DNA from: Salinisphaera sp.
Lineage (GTDB): Bacteria; Pseudomonadota; Gammaproteobacteria; Nevskiales; Salinisphaeraceae
DNA length: 43,137 nucleotides
Direction: 5' to 3'
NCBI GenBank assembly: GCA_027858915.1
Contig: JAQIBT010000159.1
Location: 1 to 43,137 of the forward strand
Each line of letters opens with the position of its first letter. Positions within the stretch are counted from its first letter, which is position 1. A program made the position numbers and the translations under genes. The notes below the pieces were generated by a model. The model saw only the letters and a list, made by a program, of their open reading frames with translations. It was not told where the DNA came from and searched no databases. Positions 17,484 through 26,854 of this stretch are shown in pieces.

Positions 17484-18026
17484 ATGACGCATAGCTTTTA
17501 TACCATTGGCCATTCCACTCGTACGACCGCCGAGTTCGTCGATCTGCTGCAGGTCGGCGGCGTCGAGCACGTAGTGGACGTTCGTGCCATGCCGCGATCG
17601 CGGACCAATCCGCAGTTCAATGGCGATACGCTGACAACAGCGCTCGCGCCGTTCGGTATCGGCTATACCCATGTGCCAGCCCTGGCCGGCCTGCGCAAGC
17701 GATCGCACACCGTGCCCGATGACGTTAATGCCTACTGGCGAAACCGCAGTTTCCACAACTATGCGGATTACGCATTATCGGCACCGTTCGCCGACGCGCT
17801 CACAAGGCTGATCGAGCAGGGCCACCGACAGACCTGCGCGCTGATGTGTGCCGAAGCCGTCTGGTGGCGTTGTCATCGCCGTATCATCGCCGATCATCTG
17901 CTGCATCGCGACGAAACGGTGTACCACCTGATGAACAGGGACCGCGTTCAGCCGGCAGCCCTGACTGCGGCCGCGCGCGCAGGTGGCGGCGGCGAGCTGA
18001 TCTATCCCGCCGAAGATAATCGCTGA
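17484..18026 (+). CDS. DUF488 domain protein
   Basis: The 180-residue protein has the DUF488 hallmarks: FYTIGHSTRTTAEFVDLL at the N-terminus, VVDVRAMPRSRTNPQFN, and the C-terminal ALMCAEAVWWRCHRRIIADHL with two cysteines. Function is not established for the family. It probably shares a transcript with the preceding AhpD-like gene and is convergent with the NlpE/META lipoprotein 23 bases beyond. Confidence 0.9.
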   Translation: MTHSFYTIGHSTRTTAEFVDLLQVGGVEHVVDVRAMPRSRTNPQFNGDTLTTALAPFGIGYTHVPALAGLRKRSHTVPDDVNAYWRNRSFHNYADYALSAPFADALTRLIEQGHRQTCALMCAEAVWWRCHRRIIADHLLHRDETVYHLMNRDRVQPAALTAAARAGGGGELIYPAEDNR

Positions 18027-18049
18027 CCCAGCCACGACAGTAGGTTAGC

Positions 18050-18835
18050 TCATGTTCCGTGAGTGCCGGCATGGAATACAGCCAGCGGTGCGGGATTGCC
18101 TTCGTCTCCGTATAACAGCAGGTAGCGACCGAGCGTCTCGATTCGGATCGTGCGCTTGAGCGCGTCAAGCATCGACTGCTGGGTGTCGTCATGGCCGGCA
18201 CAGGCCATGCGCGTGGTCGCGATACCGCTCACCGACAGCTTGTCTCCATGCTGCCGATAAGCGCCCATCAGGCGATTGCAGCCGGTCGACCCGCTGATGC
18301 GTCCGGTCTGATCATCGAATCGGATATACACCGGTTGCGGCAGCGAGGTTTCAGGCGCATTGACAAGCGTCCACCGCGGCCCGGCCAACGACAGGCCGTC
18401 GGATTCGGCCAGCCGATTCAGCTGGTACGTCGATCCGGAACCCACCGGCTGTCCGTTGGCACCCAGCGCGGTCAGGCCGTCGTGCCCGTCAAGACGCCAC
18501 AGGCTCTGGCCAGCGTCATCGGCATCGGTCGGCGTGAGCACCAGCCGCGCCGGCTCGGATAGCGTCCGCCAGCGCCCAACTTCGACAACATCGGCTGAGC
18601 GAGGCGCTGCGTGGTAGTGCTGGCTGAGCACATAGGACTGGTCGCCCCCCAGGATCAGGCGATAGTCAGCACCCGCGCAATGGGTGCACGGCAGCGTTCC
18701 TGCGTAGGCCGCGGGAAGCGGCCCGAGCTGGTCGACCTGTTCGCCCGGCCGATGAGCACAGCCGGCAAAGATCAGTAAAACCAGACCAAGCGCCCATAGC
18801 GGCAGACTTCGATAAAATACGATGGGTAACGACAT
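18050..18835 (-). CDS. NlpE-META two-domain lipoprotein
   Basis: The 261-residue product begins with a hydrophobic signal and lipobox ending LIFAGC with Cys26, so it should be lipidated after cleavage. An NlpE N-terminal-type domain follows (about residues 38-140; AGTLPCTHCAGADYRLIL, with the CxxC of copper-responsive NlpE). The C-terminal half is a META/HslJ-type domain (about 155-258; ISGSTGCNRLMGAY and ATTRMAC). The combination suggests an envelope stress or copper-linked lipoprotein; the actual role is inferred. It is a single gene converging on DUF488. Confidence 0.85.
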   Translation of the reverse strand: MSLPIVFYRSLPLWALGLVLLIFAGCAHRPGEQVDQLGPLPAAYAGTLPCTHCAGADYRLILGGDQSYVLSQHYHAAPRSADVVEVGRWRTLSEPARLVLTPTDADDAGQSLWRLDGHDGLTALGANGQPVGSGSTYQLNRLAESDGLSLAGPRWTLVNAPETSLPQPVYIRFDDQTGRISGSTGCNRLMGAYRQHGDKLSVSGIATTRMACAGHDDTQQSMLDALKRTIRIETLGRYLLLYGDEGNPAPLAVFHAGTHGT

Positions 18836-19047
18836 GACAGCAATCGTCCGAACAGCCGACAGAAACCACGCCAGTCTATCAACCGGGCGTCTAAGTCAGG
18901 CATGTGAATCAAACCCGCAAGAGCTGATGGTCTTGCAATGCGCGAACTCCGCAGCGTGCTTGACGGCGATGCAAGTCTCGGCGACGTGACAATAAATAGC
19001 CTGCGGATCGGGCGATAGTGGCATTGGGCAGGCGCCGGCTGACCGCT

Positions 19048-20385
19048 ATGCTGGGAGATACGTTCTTCATCGGCTCGTCGCTCATGCCGCCAGACAATCC
19101 TTCGAGACCTGCCGCCAACGGCACTATCGCGCGCCAGCACGCGGTCTACAGCGCCGGGCTGGCCGGGCATAGACCGCTGCTGCCAACAAACGCAGGCGCT
19201 CTGGAGGCCGCTGCCGAGCATGTGTTGTCGCCCAAGGCGTTTGCCTATATCGCCGGGGGGGCCGGCGCGGAACAGACCCTGACCGGCAACCGTGCCGCAC
19301 TCGACCACTGGCAGATCGTGCCGCGCGTGCTAAGCGACGTCAGCACGCGTGATACATCAATTTCGCTGTTCGGCCATCGTTATTCTCAGCCGTTTCTTTT
19401 GTCGCCTATTGGTGCGCTGGAACTGGTCCACGGCGAAGCGGATGTGGCAGTGGCGCGCGCCGCCGCGGCTGCCGGCGTACCGATGATCTTCTCCAATCAG
19501 GCCAGCCGATCGATGGAGGACTGTGCGCTGGCCATGAACCGCGTGGCCGCCGGCGCGCCACGCTGGTTTCAGCTGTACTGGCCAAAATCGGATGCGCTGG
19601 CCGAATCGCTGGTCACGCGAGCCGAGGCTTGTGGCTGTCATGCGCTGGTCGTCACCCTCGACACCACCCTGCTCGGCTGGCGGCCACGCGATCTGGATCT
19701 TGGCCATCTGCCGTTTCTACTCGGCCAGGGCATCGCCCAGTACACGTCAGACCCGGTATTCCGTTCGCTGCTGGCTGATACGCCCGACGACCGTGGCCGA
19801 CCGCCGATCAACGCCACCACCCTGCGCAACGTACTGGCCACCGCGCGACATTTCCCAGGCTCCAGCCTGAAGGCCTTGACCAGCGGCCAGGCGCTGGCCG
19901 CAGTACGTCAGTTTGTGGCGACTTATTCCCGACCCAACCTGACCTGGGCCGGTCTGGCCTGGCTGCGCGAGCGCACGTCCTTGCCGATTCTGCTCAAGGG
20001 CGTGCTGGCTGCCGACGACGCACAGCGCGCGGTCGAACAGGGCGTCGACGGGCTGATCGTGTCCAACCACGGCGGGCGCCAGGTCGACGGTGCGATCGCG
20101 AGTCTGGATGCGCTGGTCAATATCCGCCGCGTATTGCCTGATCTACCGATCGTGCTTGATTCGGGCGTTCGCGGCGGCGCCGATATCTTCAAGGCACTTG
20201 CGCTGGGTGCCGATGCGGTCGGCATCGGCCGACCCTATGCCTATGCGCTGGGCATTGGTGGCGAAAACGGGGTCGCCGAGTTGCTGGCCAACCTGGCGAC
20301 TGATTTCGAACTCACGATGGCTCTGTCAGGCTGTGCTGATATCGCTGCGCTGCGCGACGGTACCGAACGCATGACAAGAACCTGA
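19048..20385 (+). CDS. FMN-dependent 2-hydroxyacid dehydrogenase (lactate oxidase/monooxygenase-like)
   Basis: The protein belongs to the FMN-dependent alpha-hydroxyacid dehydrogenase family: AFAYIAGGAGAEQTL at the N-terminus, PFLLSPIGALEL, the FMN-contacting FQLYWPKSD, LPILLKGVL, the catalytic His in SNHGGRQVDGA, and VLDSGVRGGADIFKALALGADAVGIGRP. These enzymes oxidise lactate or similar hydroxyacids with quinone, cytochrome or oxygen as acceptor. Sequence flavour is closest to lactate 2-monooxygenase-like proteins, but the acceptor cannot be told. The start is uncertain: ATG 19048, ATG 19084 and GTG 19018 are in frame, none with a strong Shine-Dalgarno; homology begins near RQHAVYSAGLAG. The stop overlaps the DUF3301 start (TGATG). 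Confidence 0.88.
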   Translation: MLGDTFFIGSSLMPPDNPSRPAANGTIARQHAVYSAGLAGHRPLLPTNAGALEAAAEHVLSPKAFAYIAGGAGAEQTLTGNRAALDHWQIVPRVLSDVSTRDTSISLFGHRYSQPFLLSPIGALELVHGEADVAVARAAAAAGVPMIFSNQASRSMEDCALAMNRVAAGAPRWFQLYWPKSDALAESLVTRAEACGCHALVVTLDTTLLGWRPRDLDLGHLPFLLGQGIAQYTSDPVFRSLLADTPDDRGRPPINATTLRNVLATARHFPGSSLKALTSGQALAAVRQFVATYSRPNLTWAGLAWLRERTSLPILLKGVLAADDAQRAVEQGVDGLIVSNHGGRQVDGAIASLDALVNIRRVLPDLPIVLDSGVRGGADIFKALALGADAVGIGRPYAYALGIGGENGVAELLANLATDFELTMALSGCADIAALRDGTERMTRT

Positions 20386-20693
20386 TGCTAGAACTTGCCC
20401 CCTGGCTGCTGGCCGCTGCCGTTGTTGCCCTGATCTGGTGGCGCGCCATGGGCGCGCGCACCGCGGCCAGGCGCGCGGCGCAACGTGCCTGCAAGGACGC
20501 CGAAGTGGCTTTCATCGACGAGCTGGCCTTCAAGCGTATCGGGTTGACCCGTGACGCAGGCGGGGCCTGGCGGGTCGCCAGACGTTATGGCTTCGAGTTC
20601 TACGAGCGTGGCGACCGCCGCTACGCCGGCACCATCGAAATGCACGGCCAGCGCGTGGTCAACGTGTTCATGGGACCGAGGCCGCTGCATTGA
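20385..20693 (+). CDS. DUF3301 domain protein
   Basis: The 102-residue protein has one N-terminal membrane helix (about residues 6-19, PWLLAAAVVALIWW) and a cytoplasmic domain with the DUF3301 pattern: AQRACKDAEVAFIDE, then RRYGFEFYERGDRRYAGTIEMHGQRVV. The ATG overlaps the stop of the hydroxyacid dehydrogenase gene, so the two are coupled. The function is unknown. Confidence 0.85.
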   Translation: MLELAPWLLAAAVVALIWWRAMGARTAARRAAQRACKDAEVAFIDELAFKRIGLTRDAGGAWRVARRYGFEFYERGDRRYAGTIEMHGQRVVNVFMGPRPLH

Positions 20694-20789
20694 ACGACCT
20701 GCCGCTTCCAGTTCACATGGCAGGCAGTCAGTGCGTGTTTAATTCACGCTTATCTGTGTGAATTGGCGGACAACCAGGCTTTTCGTCTT

Positions 20790-21368
20790 TCAGTCAGCCG
20801 GCTGGCGCGGATCGGTTTCGGCAACCATGGGTTGATGTTGATGTCGTTCGCGCAGGGCCAGCAGACCGGGAAAGCTGGCGAAATCGAACAGCTCGCGAAA
20901 GAGCATCCAGTCCAACGAGGCGTACGCACAGATCGCCGGATAGTTCCACTCCTGGAAGGCTCCCTGCTCGGCCTGGGCATCCATCGAAGCGACGCAGGCC
21001 GCTATGCGTTCTTGCTGGCGCTGGATAAACGGCATGTCCTGACCGATATCGATGCCGGAGCGCGACGCCGATAACAGTAGAAAAGCCGAATCGGTCGCAC
21101 CGTCGATCACCGTGAGCTGGTTTTCCTGTGCCCAGCTCAGCGGGGCAAGGTCCATCTGTGCCGACAGATATCGCGCGATCACACGTGAATCGAGCACGGT
21201 CTGATCATCGTCGATCAGCACGGGAATTTTCATGGTCGGATTTGCCTGCCGCAGGGCCTCCCGGTCGGCCCCATATATATCGATGCCTCGGAACACACAG
21301 TCGCGCTCGCCCAGCAACAGCCGGATACGACGTACGAAAGGCGACGCGGCCGATCCCAGTAATTCCAT
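20790..21368 (-). CDS. Glutathione S-transferase family protein
   Basis: The 192-residue protein has the GST layout: a thioredoxin-like N-terminal domain starting LLGSAASPFVRRIRLLL with a probable Ser at the active site, the cis-proline motif KIPVLIDDD, the glutathione-binding VLDSRVIARYL, and an all-helical C-terminal domain from about residue 80. Such enzymes conjugate or reduce with glutathione; the substrate is unknown. The gene is divergent from the YciA thioesterase and converges with DUF3301. Confidence 0.88.
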   Translation of the reverse strand: MELLGSAASPFVRRIRLLLGERDCVFRGIDIYGADREALRQANPTMKIPVLIDDDQTVLDSRVIARYLSAQMDLAPLSWAQENQLTVIDGATDSAFLLLSASRSGIDIGQDMPFIQRQQERIAACVASMDAQAEQGAFQEWNYPAICAYASLDWMLFRELFDFASFPGLLALRERHQHQPMVAETDPRQPAD

Positions 21369-21466
21369 GGTCTTCTCCTATGATGTTGAACGAGGACACG
21401 ACGACCGACTCGCTCGTGCTATGAGAGCAGGCTAGACTGCCGGCTGACTCGAATCATCGTATCGAT

Positions 21467-21961
21467 ATGTCTGATCAGAAAATCACCCTGCGCTTCCTGG
21501 CCGAACCGACAGACGTGAACTTTGGCGGCAAGGTGTTCGGCGGCAGCGTGATGAAATGGATCGACCATGCCGGCTATACCTGTGCCGCGACCTGGTCGCA
21601 TCATTACTGCGTCACAGCTTATGTCGGCGGCATCCGATTTCTCAAGCCGATCCGAGTCGGCGATCTGGTCGAGCTCCGGGCCGAGCTCATGATGACCGGC
21701 ACCACCAGCATGCATATCTCGGTGAGCGTGTATGCACGCGATCCCAAATCGGACGAGGACCGGTTCACCACCCATTGTATTCTGGTGTTTGTTGCGGTCG
21801 ACGCCGATGGCAACCCGACGCCGGTTCCAACATTTACCCCGGCCACCGATCAGCAACAGCGACTGAATGATTTTGCGCGCCACGTGATGCATCTGCGCAA
21901 GAATATTCATGAAGAAGAAGCCCAGTTCCTGGAGCATATGGAAGATAACAGCGGAACATAA
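21467..21961 (+). CDS. Acyl-CoA thioesterase, YciA-like
   Basis: The 164-residue hotdog-fold protein matches the acyl-CoA hydrolase group: EPTDVNFGGKVFGGSVMKWIDHAGYTCA contains the conserved Asn and Asp of the active site, and VGGIRFLKPIRVGDLVEL the second half of the fold. It hydrolyses acyl-CoA to free acid and CoA in the cytoplasm. The C-terminal 20 residues are acidic and variable. It starts a same-strand series leading to opgD 85 bases on, though a promoter between them is possible. Confidence 0.9.
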   Translation: MSDQKITLRFLAEPTDVNFGGKVFGGSVMKWIDHAGYTCAATWSHHYCVTAYVGGIRFLKPIRVGDLVELRAELMMTGTTSMHISVSVYARDPKSDEDRFTTHCILVFVAVDADGNPTPVPTFTPATDQQQRLNDFARHVMHLRKNIHEEEAQFLEHMEDNSGT

Positions 21962-22046
21962 GCAAGCCAAACTGGGCGCGACCGGACAATCGGGAACCCG
22001 CGCGCTGTGCGCTTGTCTCTGTGTGATACCTATTCAAGGCTCTGAT

Positions 22047-23657
22047 ATGCAACGACGTACGCTGCTCAAGGCTTCGCTCGCGCTGACCACGCTTGGTCTG
22101 CCAGCCATTCCGGCTCTTGCTGCCTCTCCTGTATCGCACGGAGCCGGCAAGCCGTTCTCCTTTGACTGGCTGAAGGACAAGGCACAGAAAATGTCACGCC
22201 AGGCCTATCAGTCGCCCAAGGAAAAACTGCCGAAACAGCTGGCGGATCTCGCGCCGCTGGATTACCAGAAAATCCACTACAACCCGAACGATGCGCTCTG
22301 GTCGAGCCGGCCGAACGCCGATCTGCGTATCCATTTCTTCCACGTCGGCATGCATTTCAATACGCCAGTGCGTATGCACGCCATCGATGCCAACGACCGC
22401 TCGCACTTGATTCATTTCCAGCCTGGTCTGTTCGACTATGCCGGCAGCGGCGTGGATCCGAAGGCCCTGAAGAACCACGACCTGGGCTTTGCCGGTTGGC
22501 GTCTGGCGATCCATCCGGGCGGCAAGAGCGTGCACGAAGTTGCTTCGTTTCTGGGTGCCAGCTATTTCCGGGCGATCGACAAGAACAAGCAGTATGGTTT
22601 GTCGGCGCGCGGCCTGGCGATCGACACGGACGTACCCAGCGGTGAGGAATTCCCGGACTTTACTCAGTTCTGGTTCAAGCAGCCTGCCGACGGCAGCGAC
22701 AAGGTCACGGTCTATGCACTGCTGGATTCACCCAGCACGACGGGCGCCTATCGTTTTGATATCGATTGCCGCGAGCGCGGCGTAGTGATGGAGATCACCA
22801 GCGAGATCTATACTCGCAAGGCCATCAAGCGGCTGGGCATCGCGCCCATGACCAGCATGTTCCTCAAGGGCTCGTCGCAGGAGAATGCCCGCGACACGAT
22901 CTATCCGCGCATGCACGACTCTGATCGATTGTCGATGTGGCGGGGCAACGGCGAGTGGATCTGCCGGCCGCTGTACAACCCGCCAACCATCCAGTTCAGC
23001 ACCTTCCAGGACGAAAACCCGCACGGCTTCGGCCTGGTTCAGCACGATCACAAGTTCGATGACTATCGCAACGTCGTGGCCTGGTACAACCGTCGTCCCA
23101 GCCTGTGGCTGGAGCCCAGAGGCGACTGGGGCAAGGGCCAGATCGCGCTGCTGGAAATGCCAACGGTCGGCGAAACGGTCGACAACATCGTGGCGTTCTG
23201 GATTCCGGAAAAGCCGGTGACCGCCAACGATCATCTATCCTATGCCTACACGCTCTACTGGTGGCCCGAGCCGCCGGTATCGCCGTCGCTGGCTTCGGTC
23301 GATGCCACCTGGTCGGGCATGGGCAATGTGCAGGAAGGCTGGATCCCCGGCAATCGATCGCCCAAGCAATATGCCCGTCGGTTCGCCATCGACTTCACGG
23401 GCTCGCCGCTCGACGGCCTGCCTGACAATGCCAATGTGACGGTCAACGTCAGCGTTTCCCACGGTCGCGTGAGCTGGTCGACGACGCATCAGATGCAGCC
23501 GATTCATGGCTATCGCGCGATATTTGACTGGATGCCGACCAGCGACGATACCGCGCCGGTGACCATGCGGGCCTATCTGCAGGACGGCGACCGCACGCTG
23601 TCAGAAACCTGGCTGTACCAGTGGGTGCCGCCGGCGCCGGCAGCTCGCCATTACTGA
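22047..23657 (+). CDS. opgD: Periplasmic glucan biosynthesis protein, OpgD type
   Basis: OpgG/OpgD proteins shape the backbone of osmoregulated periplasmic glucans. The 536-residue product has a Tat-type signal (RRTLLKA, hydrophobic region, cleavage likely near ALAA) and the full MdoG domain: ADLRIHFFHVGMHFNTPV, YFRAIDKNKQYGLSARGLAI, and HDHKFDDYRNVVAWYNRRPSLW. The Tat signal points to OpgD rather than OpgG. ATG 22047 follows AAGG; the open frame upstream overlaps yciA and has no signal sequence. The glucosyltransferase OpgH is not in the window. Confidence 0.93.
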   Translation: MQRRTLLKASLALTTLGLPAIPALAASPVSHGAGKPFSFDWLKDKAQKMSRQAYQSPKEKLPKQLADLAPLDYQKIHYNPNDALWSSRPNADLRIHFFHVGMHFNTPVRMHAIDANDRSHLIHFQPGLFDYAGSGVDPKALKNHDLGFAGWRLAIHPGGKSVHEVASFLGASYFRAIDKNKQYGLSARGLAIDTDVPSGEEFPDFTQFWFKQPADGSDKVTVYALLDSPSTTGAYRFDIDCRERGVVMEITSEIYTRKAIKRLGIAPMTSMFLKGSSQENARDTIYPRMHDSDRLSMWRGNGEWICRPLYNPPTIQFSTFQDENPHGFGLVQHDHKFDDYRNVVAWYNRRPSLWLEPRGDWGKGQIALLEMPTVGETVDNIVAFWIPEKPVTANDHLSYAYTLYWWPEPPVSPSLASVDATWSGMGNVQEGWIPGNRSPKQYARRFAIDFTGSPLDGLPDNANVTVNVSVSHGRVSWSTTHQMQPIHGYRAIFDWMPTSDDTAPVTMRAYLQDGDRTLSETWLYQWVPPAPAARHY

Positions 23658-23717
23658 TGCCCGACTGATGCTGCCCGAAGGGCGCTGCGCCGGCGTTCGG
23701 CCGCCTCGTAAGCCCTG

Positions 23718-24752
23718 ATGGCGTCGGCGGACATTCTAATTGCCGCACGCCTGGTGGCTGAGCTGCTGATCGTTGCGGTACTGGTCTACGGCGCAGGCGC
23801 GCTCTGGTTTCGCGGGCCAGCCCCGGAGGCACTGCGCTATGTGCTGTTCGGCGTATGGATCATCAGCGGCGTGGCCGCGATCATCGGGCTGGTGGTCACC
23901 TATTGGGTGACGCTGTGGATCTTTGCGGGAGCGACACTGGTGTTTGCCGGCTGGTGGACCTGCATCACGCCGTCTGCAGACCGGCCGTGGGCGCCAGACG
24001 TGGCCCGCACGCTGGGGGTTGCACGCGATGGCGCGATGGTGACACTCACCAACGTACGCCACTTCGACTGGCGAACCCACGACGATTACACCGCCCGGTG
24101 GGAGACCCGCCAATACCACCTCGACCACTTGATCGCGGTCGATCTGGTCGCGTCCTACTGGATGGGTCCGGCAATCGCCCACACGCTGGTTTCGTTTGCG
24201 TTCTCTGACGGGCGCCATCTCGTATTCTCGGTCGAGGTTCGGCGTCTGGCAGGCAAGGAGTTCTCGGCACTCGGCGGCCTGTTCCGGGAGAACGAACTGG
24301 TGCTGGTTGCCGCCGACGAGCGCGATATCGTACGCACGCGTACCAACGCGCGCGGCGAAGACGTCTATCTGTATCGCGTCGCCCTGCCACCGGCCGATAT
24401 CCGCGCGCTGTTCGAGGCCTATCTCAAGACCGCCGGCCGTCTGCGCGAGCGGCCGCGCTTCTACAACACGCTGACCTCCAACTGCACCACCCTGATCTAC
24501 GACATGGTCGAGCCAATCGTGCCCGGCGTGCCCTGGAACTGGCGCTTGCTGGCCTCGGGCTATCTGCCCGAATATCTCTACGATCTGGGCGCGCTCGACA
24601 CGCGCCTGCCAATGGCTGAACTCCGCCAGCGCGGCCATATCAACCAACGTGCTCTGGCCTCGGATATCAACGGCCACGCCAGCCCTGATTTCTCCAGCGC
24701 TATCCGACGCGGCCTGCCGTATCCGTCGAGCACCCCGGCACCGCCTCCTTAG
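23718..24752 (+). CDS. DUF4105 family membrane protein
   Basis: The 344-residue protein has three N-terminal hydrophobic helices (about residues 5-85) and a large following domain with DUF4105 features: VRHFDWRTHDDYTARWETRQY, the MGPAIAHTLVSFAF stretch with a conserved His, and the Cys in FYNTLTSNCTTLIYD. The Cys/His arrangement recalls a papain-like fold, so a hydrolase or acyltransferase role is possible but unproven. It follows opgD by 60 bases on the same strand. Confidence 0.85.
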   Translation: MASADILIAARLVAELLIVAVLVYGAGALWFRGPAPEALRYVLFGVWIISGVAAIIGLVVTYWVTLWIFAGATLVFAGWWTCITPSADRPWAPDVARTLGVARDGAMVTLTNVRHFDWRTHDDYTARWETRQYHLDHLIAVDLVASYWMGPAIAHTLVSFAFSDGRHLVFSVEVRRLAGKEFSALGGLFRENELVLVAADERDIVRTRTNARGEDVYLYRVALPPADIRALFEAYLKTAGRLRERPRFYNTLTSNCTTLIYDMVEPIVPGVPWNWRLLASGYLPEYLYDLGALDTRLPMAELRQRGHINQRALASDINGHASPDFSSAIRRGLPYPSSTPAPPP

Positions 24753-24889
24753 CCGTAAAACGATTTGCCACCGGCCCCATATGGCGTTGCGGTCAGATAG
24801 CATGCGACGATTGCTGTGTGGTGATCATGCATCACGCACGACGATTGGATTCGACCGCATCGTTTCACTGACTGCTTCAGGGAGTTGGC

Positions 24890-26818
24890 ATGTCATCTGG
24901 TGTATTTCGCAGCATGACTATTGCCGCGCTCATGCTCGGTATCCCGCATGCGGGGCTGACCGCAGACAGCACGGCGGCGAATAAATCCGGCGACGCCGCC
25001 GAACGGTCGGCTGTCAACTCACATCCAGCCAGCCACACCCCCACCCAATGGAATCTGGGCGATCTGTATGCCTCGCCGGCGGCTTGGCGGGCCGCCTATG
25101 TCAAGGCTGGCCAGCAGATTGACGATCTGGCGCGCTTCAAGGACCAGCTCAGCCAGGGTCCAGAGACGCTCAACCGAGCGCTGGACGCCATCAATCAGGT
25201 CGAGAAGACGGCAGTGCGACTCAACGTATACGCCAGCTTGAAGGCCGACGAGAACCTGCGCGACAGCGCTGCCCAGGAACGCCGCGGCAAGGCCGATCGG
25301 CTGATGTCGCACTACAGCGAAGCAACCGGCTATGTCCGGCCCGAGCTGACCGGCATGGATCAATCTACGCTCAAGCAATGGGCCAGCCTGCCCGTGCTCT
25401 CGGTGCACCAGCATTTCCTGCACGACGTGATCCGCGAAGCCCCGCATACCCTGTCACCGCAAACCGAATCGGCGCTGGCGGCCTTGGGGCCGGTCAACGG
25501 CCAATCCGATACCTTCTCGCTGTTATCCAGTGCGGATATCCAATGGCCAAAAGTCGTCATCGACGGCAAGCCGCGGACTATCGACCAAGCCGGCTATACC
25601 CGTTGGCGTGGTGACGGCGATCGCCAGGTACGCAAAGCCGTGTTCAAGGCGTTCTGGTCGACCTACAGCCAATATCAGGACACCTTCGGCTCGCTGCTCA
25701 GCCAGACCGTGCTCCAGCACGTAATCGATGCGCGCCTGCATCATTACGACAGCGCCTTGGCAGCCGCTGTCTCGTCCGACGATATCCCGGTCGGCGTTTA
25801 TCACCAGCTCATCACTTCGGTCAACGACAATCTGGATACGCTGTATCGCTATCTGAAGCTGCGCAAACGCATGCTCGGTGTGGATACGCTGCACTACTAC
25901 GATATCTACCCGCCGCTCGTGAAAAGCGATAAGCGCTTCACTATCGATCAGGCACGCAGCCTGTTACGCACCGCCACCCGCCCCCTGGGCGCGCATTATC
26001 AGCAGCTACTGGACAAGGCCACGGACTCGCCCTGGACCAGCGTCTATCCGAGCCCCGGCAAGAGCCCGGGTGCTTATATGGCCGGCGCGGCCTACGACGT
26101 GCATCCCTATGTGCTGATGAACTTCAACGGCGATTATGAGAGTGTCTCGACCTATGCCCACGAATGGGGCCACGGCCTGCATACGTTGCTGGCGGACGAA
26201 AAACAGCCCTATGCGACCTCGGATTATCCGATCTTCACGGCCGAGGTCGCCTCGACCACCAACGAAGAACTGCTGGTCGACCATATGATCGCCCAGGCAA
26301 CGACCGATCAGGCGAAGCTCTACTATATCGGCCAGGCCCTCGAGTCCTTGCGCGGCACCTTCTTCCGCCAGGCCCAGTTCGCCGAATTCGAGCTGGCTAT
26401 TCATCAGGCAGCAGCAAACGGCGAGTCGCTGTCCGGGGAGCGCCTGACCCGGATGTACGGCGCCATCCTCGACAAGTACTACGGCGTCAAGCAAGGCATC
26501 ACCGCAATCGACCCGCGGGACAATATTGAGTGGGCCTATGTCCCGCACTTCTACTACAATTTCTACGTCTACCAGTACGCGACATCGATCACCGCTGGGC
26601 ACTACTTCGCCAGCCGTATCGAGAAAGGTGACACCCACGCAAGCAAGGCCTATCTTGAAGCGCTGTCTGCCGGCGGCTCGAAAAGCGGGTATCAGCTGCT
26701 CAGGAACGCAGGCGTTGATCTGCAGACGGCCGCGCCGTATCAGAACTTGATCGACTACATGAATCAGCTGATGGATCAGGCAGACAGCATTCTCGACAAG
26801 ACCTCGAACCACAGCTGA
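24890..26818 (+). CDS. pepF: Oligoendopeptidase F, exported form
   Basis: This M3-family zinc peptidase cleaves short peptides. The 642-residue product carries the catalytic HEWGH motif (His424, Glu425, His428) and a downstream Glu in FTAEVASTTNEELL as third zinc ligand. The C-terminal YVPHFYYNFYVYQYATS motif is typical of PepF. Unlike cytoplasmic PepF, the N-terminus has a hydrophobic segment (SMTIAALMLGIPHAGLT) that looks like a signal peptide, so a periplasmic location is likely. AGGGAG precedes ATG 24890. Single gene, 36 bases before the oxidoreductase gene on the same strand. Confidence 0.93.
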   Translation: MSSGVFRSMTIAALMLGIPHAGLTADSTAANKSGDAAERSAVNSHPASHTPTQWNLGDLYASPAAWRAAYVKAGQQIDDLARFKDQLSQGPETLNRALDAINQVEKTAVRLNVYASLKADENLRDSAAQERRGKADRLMSHYSEATGYVRPELTGMDQSTLKQWASLPVLSVHQHFLHDVIREAPHTLSPQTESALAALGPVNGQSDTFSLLSSADIQWPKVVIDGKPRTIDQAGYTRWRGDGDRQVRKAVFKAFWSTYSQYQDTFGSLLSQTVLQHVIDARLHHYDSALAAAVSSDDIPVGVYHQLITSVNDNLDTLYRYLKLRKRMLGVDTLHYYDIYPPLVKSDKRFTIDQARSLLRTATRPLGAHYQQLLDKATDSPWTSVYPSPGKSPGAYMAGAAYDVHPYVLMNFNGDYESVSTYAHEWGHGLHTLLADEKQPYATSDYPIFTAEVASTTNEELLVDHMIAQATTDQAKLYYIGQALESLRGTFFRQAQFAEFELAIHQAAANGESLSGERLTRMYGAILDKYYGVKQGITAIDPRDNIEWAYVPHFYYNFYVYQYATSITAGHYFASRIEKGDTHASKAYLEALSAGGSKSGYQLLRNAGVDLQTAAPYQNLIDYMNQLMDQADSILDKTSNHS

Positions 26819-26854
26819 GCGGGTGTCGATCATGACAGCTGGTATCGTTGGTAT

